Shown here piece after piece: positions 31,741-39,593 of a stretch of DNA of 64,000 nucleotides. The stretch covers positions 6,758,001-6,822,000 of the forward strand of contig NZ_JAGINU010000001.1 in the NCBI RefSeq assembly GCF_017876315.1. The letters are read 5' to 3'. Both the position numbers and the translations under genes were made by a program. Each line of letters begins with the position of its first letter. The stretch's first letter is position 1. Under the pieces are notes generated by a model, which saw nothing but the letters and a program-made list of their open reading frames with translations, made no database searches and was not told the DNA's origin. This stretch comes from Pseudonocardia parietis (lineage in GTDB: Bacteria > Actinomycetota > Actinomycetes > Mycobacteriales > Pseudonocardiaceae).

Positions 31741-34277
31741 CGCGGGGACACCTCCGGGAGGCCGATGAGGACGGGTTCGCCCGGCCGGGCGGGAGCGGGG
31801 ATCGGCTGGCCCCGCTCCTGTACGAACCGGATCGCCGGGTCGGGCGTCTCGGGCGCGTTGACGAAGGAGACGAAGCGGGAGAGCTTCGCCGGGTCGTTCA
31901 GCACGCCGACCCACTCGTCGGCGTAGGACTCCACGTGCCGGTGCATCGCCGCGTCCAGCTCCGCGCAGATGCCGAGCACGTCGTCGACGATCACCGACCG
32001 CAGGTGGTCCAGGCCGCCTTCCAGGGACTCGATCCACGGCGCGGTGCGCTGCAGCCGGTCGGCGGTGCGGACGTAGAACATCAGGAACCGGTCGATGGTC
32101 CGGATCAGCGTCGCGGTGTCGACGTCGGCGACCAGCAGCTCGGCGTGCCGTGGGGTGAAGCCGCCGTTGCCGCCGACGTAGAGGTTCCAGCCGGTCTCGG
32201 TGGCGATCACCCCGAAGTCCTTCGACCGGGCCTCGGCGCACTCGCGCGCGCAGCCCGAGACACCGGACTTGAGCTTGTGCGGCGAGCGGAGCCCCCGGTA
32301 GCGCAGCTCCAGCTCGACGGCCAGCGAGACCGCGTCCTGCACCCCGTAGCGGCACCAGGTCGTCCCGACGCAGGATTTCACGGTGCGCAGCGACTTCCCG
32401 TACGCGTGCCCCGACTCGAAGCCCGCATCGACCAGGCGCCTCCAGATCGCCGGCAGGTCCTCGACCCGGGCGCCGAACATGTCGATCCGCTGGCCACCGG
32501 TGATCTTCGTGTATAGCCCGAAGTCGCGGGCGACCTCGCCGATGACGATCAGCCCCTCGGGTGTCACCTCGCCGCCGGCGATGCGTGGGACGACCGAGTA
32601 GGTGCCGTTGCGCTGCAGGTTCGCCAGGAAGTGGTCGTTGGTGTCCTGCAGCGACGCCCGCTCGCCGTCGAGGACGTGCTCGTTGTGGAGGGTGGCGAGG
32701 ACCGAGGCGACGACCGGCTTGCAGATGTCGCATCCGGTGCCGCGACCGTGCCCGGCGATCAGGTCCGAGAACGACGTGATCCCGGCCCCGGCGACGATCT
32801 GGAACAGCTCGGCGCGGGAGTGGTCGAAGTGCTCGCACAGGGCCCGCGAGACCTCGACGCCCTGCTGTTCGAGGATCCGCTTCAGCGTCGGGACGCAGGA
32901 TCCGCAGGTGGTTCCGGCGCGGGTGCAGGCCTTCAGCGCCGGCACGTCGTGCGCGCCGCCGTCGATCGCCGCGCAGAGGTCGCCCTTGGTGACCGCGTTG
33001 CAGGAGCAGATCTGCGCGGAGTCCGCCAATGCGGACGCATCCGGCTCGGCACCGCCCTTCGAGATCAACGTGACCGGGTCGTCCGGGAGCCGCGCGCCGA
33101 CCAGCGGGCGCAACGCGCCGTACCGGGACGCGTCGCCGACCAGCACCCCGCCGAGCAGGGTAGAGGCGTCGTCGGAGACGACGAGCTTCGAATACGTCCG
33201 GGCGACCGGATCGTCGACGACGATCTCCAGCGCGCCCTCGGTGGAGGCGTGCGCGTCACCGAAGCTGGCGACGTCGACACCCAGCAGCTTGAGCCGGGTG
33301 GACATGTCGAGCTCCTCGGGCGTCATCCGCGCCGGTCCGCCGAGCAGGCGGTCCGCGACGACCTCGGCCATCGCGTACCCGGGCGCGACGAGGCCGTAGG
33401 TGCGCCCCTCCAGCGCGGCGCACTCCCCGATCGCCCACACGGCGTCGTCGACGGTGCGGCAGCGGTCGTCGACGAGCACCCCGCCGCGGTCGGCGACGGG
33501 CAGGCCGCAGTCGCGGGCGAGCCGGTCGGCGGCGCGGATGCCGGCGGAGAAGACGACGACGTCGGCGTCCAGCTCGACGCCGTCGGACAGCGTCGCGACC
33601 AGCCGGCCCCGATCTCGGGCCACCCCGGTCAGTGAGACCCCGGTGCGCACCGCGATGCCCTGGTCGGCGACGAGCGTGCGCAACAGCGCCCCGCCGCCCT
33701 CGTCGACCTGGGCCGGCATCAGCCGCGGCGCGATCTCGACGACCTGCGGCGACAGCCCGAGCGACCGCATCGCCCGCGCGGCCTCCAGCCCGAGCAGCCC
33801 GCCCCCGACGACGACCGCGGACCGCCGTCCCGGCGCGGTGGTCGCCACCGCGGCGGCGGCCGCCTCCGTGATCGCGTCGAGGTCGTCGAGGGTGCGGTAG
33901 ACGAAGCACCCCGGGAGGTCGCGCCCCTCGACCGGCGGGACGAACGGGTACGAGCCGGTGGCGAGCACCAGCGCGTCGTAGTCCACGGTCCGCCCCGAGA
34001 CCGTCGTGACCCGGCGGGCGTCCCGGTCGATCCGCGCGACGGCGTCGCCCAGGTGGTGGGTGACCAGCGGGTCGTCGCGCAGGTCCTCGTCGTCGAGGCG
34101 CAGCTCCTGCTCGGAGACACCGTCCACGTAGGACGACAGCGCGACCCGGTCGTAGGCGCGACGGGCCTCCTCGCCGAGGACGGTGATCTCCCAGACCCCG
34201 CCGGTGTCGCGATCGCGCAGCGCCGACACCAGCCGGTGCCCGACCATCCCGTTCCCGACGACGACCAGACGGCTCAT
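31737..34277 (-). CDS. nirB: NADH-dependent assimilatory nitrite reductase large subunit NirB
   Basis: Reduces nitrite to ammonium with six electrons from NADH. 846 aa. FAD domain begins VVVGNGMVG; the NAD motif is VVVGGGLLGLEAA (about 150-165). Two BFD-like [2Fe-2S] segments follow (ICSCNAVTK with TCGSCVP, and CDICKP). The C-terminal siroheme/[4Fe-4S] part has the cysteines of SCVGTTWCRYG and GCARECAEA. The ATG at 34277 is preferred over the TTG two codons earlier, and is preceded by GAAGGGG at 34284-34290. A GlnR-like promoter element lies at 34310-34375. Confidence 0.96.
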   Translation of the reverse strand: MSRLVVVGNGMVGHRLVSALRDRDTGGVWEITVLGEEARRAYDRVALSSYVDGVSEQELRLDDEDLRDDPLVTHHLGDAVARIDRDARRVTTVSGRTVDYDALVLATGSYPFVPPVEGRDLPGCFVYRTLDDLDAITEAAAAAVATTAPGRRSAVVVGGGLLGLEAARAMRSLGLSPQVVEIAPRLMPAQVDEGGGALLRTLVADQGIAVRTGVSLTGVARDRGRLVATLSDGVELDADVVVFSAGIRAADRLARDCGLPVADRGGVLVDDRCRTVDDAVWAIGECAALEGRTYGLVAPGYAMAEVVADRLLGGPARMTPEELDMSTRLKLLGVDVASFGDAHASTEGALEIVVDDPVARTYSKLVVSDDASTLLGGVLVGDASRYGALRPLVGARLPDDPVTLISKGGAEPDASALADSAQICSCNAVTKGDLCAAIDGGAHDVPALKACTRAGTTCGSCVPTLKRILEQQGVEVSRALCEHFDHSRAELFQIVAGAGITSFSDLIAGHGRGTGCDICKPVVASVLATLHNEHVLDGERASLQDTNDHFLANLQRNGTYSVVPRIAGGEVTPEGLIVIGEVARDFGLYTKITGGQRIDMFGARVEDLPAIWRRLVDAGFESGHAYGKSLRTVKSCVGTTWCRYGVQDAVSLAVELELRYRGLRSPHKLKSGVSGCARECAEARSKDFGVIATETGWNLYVGGNGGFTPRHAELLVADVDTATLIRTIDRFLMFYVRTADRLQRTAPWIESLEGGLDHLRSVIVDDVLGICAELDAAMHRHVESYADEWVGVLNDPAKLSRFVSFVNAPETPDPAIRFVQERGQPIPAPARPGEPVLIGLPEVSPR

Positions 34278-34309
34278 GCGCAACCCCTTCGCAACGATCG
34301 ATCGCCACG

Positions 34310-34375
34310 ACGGTAGGAAAGCGGAGTTACGCTGGGACGGCCCTCGGTTGCATGGGCGTTACGAGGTCCTCATTC
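34310..34375 (-). promoter_or_regulatory. Nitrogen-control promoter element of nirB (copy 1 of 2)
   Basis: This 66-bp stretch aligns without gaps to 39451-39516 with 49 identities. On the minus strand it contains GTAAC-N6-GCAAC and a further GTAAC, with plus-strand half-sites at 34326, 34347 and 34358. This resembles GlnR boxes (GTnAC-N6-GnAAC). The gene-proximal TTCCTACCGT is fully conserved and may include the -10. It lies 32 bases upstream of the nirB ATG. Confidence 0.65.
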
Positions 34376-34441
34376 AGCAGAGACCAGGACCGTGAGTTCC
34401 GGTCCGCTCAGCATGGTCGGCCCTGCGTGACAGGTCCACCG

Positions 34442-37400
34442 TTACGTCGACGAGCCTTCACGGACCGGCAACATGCGAGCCGCGGTCGAGAAGTACGGGA
34501 GCGCGGACCAGCTCTGCCGGTCTCCGATCACGCACAGACACTGGCGCGCTCGGGAGACGGCCACGTTGAGCAGATTCGGGGTCTCGGCCGCCCACTTGCG
34601 CGCGCCCTCCGTACCTCCGCCGAGGACCAGAATGACGACGTCGGCCTCCGTTCCCTGCACCGAGTGGAGGGTGCCGACCTTCACCTCCTTCTGCACCCGG
34701 CTGCGGGCGTCCCGCCGCACGTCCGTGAACGGCGTGATCACCCGGATCTGCTCGGCGCCGATGCTGAGCCGCAGCAGTGCACCGACGACGGCCACCAGCT
34801 GGTCCAGCTCGGCATCGACGACATTGCCCTGCGCCTCGCCCCGAACGTCGAACCACATGCTCGGTCGAGGGAACGAGGGGTCCTTTCGAAGGGTGCCGAA
34901 GACCATCGGAGCGTGGGCGTAAGCGATCTCGTTACAGATATCGAACATCAGGCGATCGCAGCGACGGTGGACCCGCAAGGGCGCCCCGACCCAGTCGGGC
35001 CCCGGGTCCACAGCCGTCGGATCACCGGGCGGGGCCGCGGTACCGAATCGGTTGACGCGGTCGGCGGCAGTTTGCGCGGATCGCCGGTCCGGCAGCCACT
35101 GCTCGTCGACGCCGTAGTGCCGGGCGAGTGCGCGCTGCGCGGGAACGGGAAGTGACACGATCGGCTCCAGCTGCATCGGATCGCCGATGATGACGGCTCG
35201 TCGGCAGCGCGCCAGCCCGCCGACGACCGCCTGCGGTGTGGCTTGTCCCGCCTCGTCAACGAGCAGCCACCCGAGATCGTTTCGGCCGAGCCCGTGGAAG
35301 AGCCGCGGTAGCGAGGCGAACGTGGTCGATACGACCGGGACGACGAGGAACAACGCCTGCCACGCCGCACGTACGACAGGCCGTGGGAGGGATCGATCGC
35401 CGCCGAGCACCCGGCTTGCTGTCATGAGCATCCGTGTCAACTGCCGAGAGGCCGTCCGGAGAAATGCCTTGTGGAGCTTCAGTGCAGCAAGGAACAAGCG
35501 GGATCGCGCCGCATCGAGGTCCCCGTCGGCCCAGGGGGCCGTCATCTCGAAGGTGTCCTCGTCCGCAAGCGGATCCGGCGCGCGCAGCCCGCTACTGGCC
35601 AGCAGGTCCTCGTCTCGGGCGAGAGCGACCAAGCATACTTCGCGCTCCCGATCCAGGTTCGCCAGCACTTCTATAAGGCCTTGCACCGCCTCAGCTGCCC
35701 GTTCCAGCCCGCGCTCGACGCGGTCCTGCGTATCGCGTAGCTCCCGGTGGCGCGCAATCAGCTCGGCACGCTCTTCCAGCCATCGACGCCGAACTCGCCA
35801 AACGGTGAAGAGCGCATCCCAGAAACCAGGCCGTTCCGCACTCTGTCGGTCGAGATCGGCATCCAGCCGGACCAGACGCTTGCAGATCGTGTCGAAACGG
35901 GCGCGGTGGCGTTGCTCATTACCGCGTTGAACGGCCAACTCCTCGTCAACCTCTCGCCGCTCGCGCTCGATCACCTCTACTCGACTCCGGCGTACCGCAA
36001 CGCGGTCGTGAGCGGCGACGATGCTGACCTGCCGACGGACCAGCTCGTCGACCTCACGGCGCGCCGAGCGGTATCGTTTCACGGAATCGGTCCAAGACAA
36101 TCCCGGCTCGGACTCATCCAACCAGTTCTTGAGGCCCGTACGCCGAGGAGGGTCCGGACATCCAGCTCGTCGTGGAGGGCCGTCCCCCCAGACGACCCTG
36201 CTGGTGAACTTGCGGTTGTTCCCCCTCTTACCGAGCGCTGCAGCGACGAGTCCCCAGGTCTCCTTCTCTACCAGGTCATCGGCGAGTTCCGGGAAGTAGT
36301 CGCAGTAGGTTCGGGCGTCGAACTCGGTGGCGACAGCCGACGCGTCCGGAATCTCGTGGGTAATGTTCTGAGCAGCGTCGTTGCCGTTCGTCGCAACGAC
36401 CATCTCGAATCCGGTCAGCTCCGGCCGCAACACGTGGATCCATCGCTTCCGTTCACCGTCGTCATAGGTCTCCTCGCCCGCGAACGCCTGCTCGGGACGG
36501 TCGAGGTTCGCCATGACGTCGGCCCGGTCGACGACGAGCGCGGCGACGAGGTCTCGCAGTAGGGTGGTCTTGCCGGTGCCTGGCGGCCCATTCACCGCGA
36601 ACACGCCCTCGCCGCCGGTGAGGTCGTCGCGAATGGCGTCGACGGCGAACTGCTGGGCCATCACCAGCGGCTGCGAGATCTTCTCCGGCCATCGTCCCGC
36701 CGGCTTGCGTTCCGGCCGCACGGCGGCCAAGACGGTCTCACGGTCCTGGCGAACGTCGATCCGGGTCGATCGCTCGAGGCCCGCGTCGTCGGTCAGGTAG
36801 TCGAGCAGGGCCCGGCCCGCGTCACCTTCACCCACTGACCGAGCGATCCGGTCCAGATCGTCAACAAGCATGCTGTTCAGCATCGGTGGATCGATCGATC
36901 GATCGGGCTGCTCGGGCCGACGTAGCCGCAGCCAGCACTTCACCCGGATTCCGGACGGCGCGAGCGCGTCGCCGATGTCGAGTGCTGCCGCCAGGTCCTC
37001 GACGAACTCGGCCAGATGGCGAGCGGTGACGTAGTCAGCGGTCGCGTCAAGGCGAGCCGGAGTTCGCGTCGGCGTCGCCGGCTTCTCTGAGGCATCGCCG
37101 GAGCCAGTCGTTTCGGAACGGCGAAGGCTGAGGACCCTCTCGACGAACTTCCCTGCCACAGCTCCGACCACACCGCCGAACAGCGGCCCGGCCACGGCGC
37201 CAACGGCGGCCGCGGTCACGCCGGTCACGGCTGTCCCGGTTGATCTCGCTCCCTCCTCGAGCGCGTCGGTGGCTGCCGAGGAGAAGTGCCGTCCGACAAC
37301 CGCAACGACGTGGCTTTCGGGCCTGCCACCTGCAGAATCGGGCTCCGACGTATCGGAACTGGGTGGTTCAGGACCACTCAACCCAGCCAACCCTCGTCGC

Positions 37401-37867
37401 AGAGCTTCCTGCTCGTCGTCCAGCCCGTCAAGCCAGCCACTGTCGGTCGGCCCGGGCCAGCTGAGTCGGCCGGTTGCCCAGGCAGCGCCTGACAGCACCG
37501 ACGACTCTGGAGCAATGACCCCGCGGCCGTCGACGACGAAGCCTGCGACGGCGGAGAGCGTCTCCTTCTTGCGCGGGATATGGGGCGACTCCGGCCCGAG
37601 CACCCGTTCCAACTCGGTCACCACTCGCGCCGTCGGATAGAGGCCGAGGTAGACGGTGTAGCACCATTCGTACTTCGAATCCAAGGGGACGTTCCGGAGC
37701 GGATGGTCCGAGTGCCAAGGTAGTGGCCCATCCGGCTCGATGTCGACGACTCGCTCTTTGTCGCTCCAACTCGCGTCGGGAACGTCCTGCGGGTCGAAGA
37801 ACTCGACCGCTCGCCAGAAACGCAGGACGTCCGAGGCTCGTCTCAGCGTGCTCAATCGATCCCCCAC
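34442..37867 (-). CDS. Large SF1 (Upf1/Dna2-like) helicase with N-terminal extension
   Basis: 1141 aa. Walker A GPPGTGKTT is at 427-435, a coiled-coil insertion at about 595-750, motif II LLVDEAGQ at 868-875, motif III GDPMQLEP, and C-terminal motifs GTLHSVQGTEADVV and NLLNVAVSRAR. This is a COG1112-type SF1B helicase. The N-terminal 400 residues are unassigned: a globular part (1-165), a Ser/Glu/Pro linker, and a glycine-zipper-like hydrophobic stretch (about 211-240). Codon third positions are visibly less GC-rich than in the neighbours, and the stop is TAA, suggesting acquisition. It sits between nirB and the NirB-like flavoprotein gene. A role in phage defence or nucleic-acid surveillance is possible but unproven. 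The GTG start at 37867 has GGAGGG about 13 bases upstream. Confidence 0.85.
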   Translation of the reverse strand: MGDRLSTLRRASDVLRFWRAVEFFDPQDVPDASWSDKERVVDIEPDGPLPWHSDHPLRNVPLDSKYEWCYTVYLGLYPTARVVTELERVLGPESPHIPRKKETLSAVAGFVVDGRGVIAPESSVLSGAAWATGRLSWPGPTDSGWLDGLDDEQEALRRGLAGLSGPEPPSSDTSEPDSAGGRPESHVVAVVGRHFSSAATDALEEGARSTGTAVTGVTAAAVGAVAGPLFGGVVGAVAGKFVERVLSLRRSETTGSGDASEKPATPTRTPARLDATADYVTARHLAEFVEDLAAALDIGDALAPSGIRVKCWLRLRRPEQPDRSIDPPMLNSMLVDDLDRIARSVGEGDAGRALLDYLTDDAGLERSTRIDVRQDRETVLAAVRPERKPAGRWPEKISQPLVMAQQFAVDAIRDDLTGGEGVFAVNGPPGTGKTTLLRDLVAALVVDRADVMANLDRPEQAFAGEETYDDGERKRWIHVLRPELTGFEMVVATNGNDAAQNITHEIPDASAVATEFDARTYCDYFPELADDLVEKETWGLVAAALGKRGNNRKFTSRVVWGDGPPRRAGCPDPPRRTGLKNWLDESEPGLSWTDSVKRYRSARREVDELVRRQVSIVAAHDRVAVRRSRVEVIERERREVDEELAVQRGNEQRHRARFDTICKRLVRLDADLDRQSAERPGFWDALFTVWRVRRRWLEERAELIARHRELRDTQDRVERGLERAAEAVQGLIEVLANLDREREVCLVALARDEDLLASSGLRAPDPLADEDTFEMTAPWADGDLDAARSRLFLAALKLHKAFLRTASRQLTRMLMTASRVLGGDRSLPRPVVRAAWQALFLVVPVVSTTFASLPRLFHGLGRNDLGWLLVDEAGQATPQAVVGGLARCRRAVIIGDPMQLEPIVSLPVPAQRALARHYGVDEQWLPDRRSAQTAADRVNRFGTAAPPGDPTAVDPGPDWVGAPLRVHRRCDRLMFDICNEIAYAHAPMVFGTLRKDPSFPRPSMWFDVRGEAQGNVVDAELDQLVAVVGALLRLSIGAEQIRVITPFTDVRRDARSRVQKEVKVGTLHSVQGTEADVVILVLGGGTEGARKWAAETPNLLNVAVSRARQCLCVIGDRQSWSALPYFSTAARMLPVREGSST

Positions 37868-37997
37868 CGTCGTCGATCACCCTCCAGGGTATGCGATGAC
37901 AGGACACTGTGGAGTTATCCAGCTAGGCCAGATGCCCATCTCGGACACCGGGTGCGTTCCGGTATGTGGAGCAGCCCGACTCTTGGCCCCTCCCCCG

Positions 37998-39443
37998 TCA
38001 CACCGCGTCCGCCTGCCACAGGTCGACAGCGGTGGGGTCGGCGCGGCCCAGCCAGTCCCGGATCCCGCAGACGGCGTCCCGGCAGCTGCCGCAACCGGTG
38101 GTGGCACGGGTCCGGCGGGCCAGCGCGTCGACGTCGGTGGCGCCCGCACGCCATGCGGCGACCAGTGCGTTCTTGGTGACGGTGTTGCAGCGGCAGACGA
38201 TCGCGGTGCCGGGCAGCCGGCCCGGGTCGGTGACCGGTGCCGCCTCGCCCGGCAGCGCCCGGCCGAGCAGCAACGCGAGCCGGTCGGACGGGGCGGGTGC
38301 ACCGGAGTCGTAGAGCCCGGTGATCGTCGCGGCCGCGTCGGGCAGCCCGATGAGCACGGCGCCGGTGACCCGGTCGGCGCGCAGCGAGAGAACCCCGTAG
38401 CGGCCGCGGTACGGATCGGAGATCCGCAGCTGTTCGTCGCCCGCGTCCACGTCCCCGACGGCGGCGAGGTCGATGCCCTGGGCCTTCAGCCGGGTGACCG
38501 GGCGGGTGCCCCGGTACCGCGCGGCCGGGTCGGTCCCGGTCAGCAGGTCGGCGAGCACGGCGGCCTGCTCCCAGCCGGACTGCACGAGTCCCGGTGCGGC
38601 GCCGGGGTGCTGGGCGCAGTCGCCGATGGCGTGCACCCGGCCGTCGTCGGTCGCGAGGCGGTCGTCGACACGGATCCCGCGGTCGACCGCGAGCCCGGCG
38701 TCCGCGGCGAGCACGGTGTTCGCGCGGACCCCCGTGGCGACGACGACGGCGTCCGCGGCGATCCGGGACCCGTCGTCGCAGTCCAGGCCGGTGGCCGGGT
38801 CCCAGGCCTTGGCCCCGACGCCGCACCGGACGTCGATCCCGATCTCGCGCAGCGCGCCGGCGAGGACGTCGCCGGCCTCGGGGTCGAGCAGGCCCTCCAT
38901 GAGATGCGTGCGCGGATGGACGAGGGTGACGGCGACCCCGCGCCCGGTCAGCCCGCGTGCGGCCTCCACTCCCAGCAGTCCACCGCCGACGACGGCGACC
39001 CGGGCCCCCGGCACAGCCGTGGCGAGGATGCGCTCGCAGTCGTCCAGGTCGCGGAAGACGCTCACACCGGATGCGGGGACACCGTCGGCGCCGAGCCCGT
39101 CGACCGGCGGGAGCCACGCCCGGCAGCCGGTGGCGAGCACCAGCTCGTCGTAGTGGTGGGTGGAGCCGTCGTCGGCGTGCACGACGCGTGCGGCCCGGTC
39201 GATCCCGGTCACGGCGACACCGAGGTGCACCTCGACCCCGTCGGCCGCCGGGAGCGCGACCATCCCGGGGCGCAGTCCGCCGGCGAGCACGGTGGAGAGC
39301 AGGACCCGGTTGTACGCCGGGTGCGACTCGGCGCCGAGGACGGTCAGCGACACCCGTGCACCGTCCGGATCGCGCCGGCGGACCTCCTCGGCGAACCGGG
39401 CACCGACCATCCCGTTCCCGATCACCACCACGTGCCTGCTCAT
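37998..39443 (-). CDS. NirB-like FAD/[2Fe-2S] electron-transfer protein for nitrate reduction
   Basis: 481 aa, corresponding to the N-terminal half of NirB only. The FAD motif is VVVIGNGMVG, the NAD motif is VAVVGGGLLGVEAA, and a C-terminal BFD-like domain has IVCRCNTVTK and TTGCGSCRDAV. The siroheme domain is absent. In assimilatory nitrate reductase systems such a protein (NasB-type) passes electrons from NAD(P)H to the molybdopterin subunit, here encoded just upstream. The ATG at 39443 lies only seven bases after a 66-bp promoter element shared with nirB. The similar N-terminus and promoter suggest duplication of the nirB 5' region. Confidence 0.88.
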   Translation of the reverse strand: MSRHVVVIGNGMVGARFAEEVRRRDPDGARVSLTVLGAESHPAYNRVLLSTVLAGGLRPGMVALPAADGVEVHLGVAVTGIDRAARVVHADDGSTHHYDELVLATGCRAWLPPVDGLGADGVPASGVSVFRDLDDCERILATAVPGARVAVVGGGLLGVEAARGLTGRGVAVTLVHPRTHLMEGLLDPEAGDVLAGALREIGIDVRCGVGAKAWDPATGLDCDDGSRIAADAVVVATGVRANTVLAADAGLAVDRGIRVDDRLATDDGRVHAIGDCAQHPGAAPGLVQSGWEQAAVLADLLTGTDPAARYRGTRPVTRLKAQGIDLAAVGDVDAGDEQLRISDPYRGRYGVLSLRADRVTGAVLIGLPDAAATITGLYDSGAPAPSDRLALLLGRALPGEAAPVTDPGRLPGTAIVCRCNTVTKNALVAAWRAGATDVDALARRTRATTGCGSCRDAVCGIRDWLGRADPTAVDLWQADAV

Positions 39444-39450
39444 GGGACCG

Positions 39451-39516
39451 ACGGTAGGAACGGCTCGTTACGCACAGACGCCCCGCGATTGCCCCGGGGT
39501 TACAAGGTGCTCATTC
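39451..39516 (-). promoter_or_regulatory. Nitrogen-control promoter element (copy 2 of 2)
   Basis: Ungapped 49/66 match to the nirB element at 34310-34375. Half-sites GTTAC at 39467, ATTGC at 39488 and GTTAC at 39499 keep the same 21- and 11-bp spacing as in the other copy. The conserved TTCCTACCGT lies next to the start codon, so the transcript may have almost no leader. GlnR and/or NnaR control is inferred. Confidence 0.65.
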
Positions 39517-39593
39517 CGCGCGCCCCCACCCCGTGAGCCGCCCCCGGAGGCCGGGGAGGGCGGCGGCAGCCCCGGGGGCGACGGCGGTCAGGG

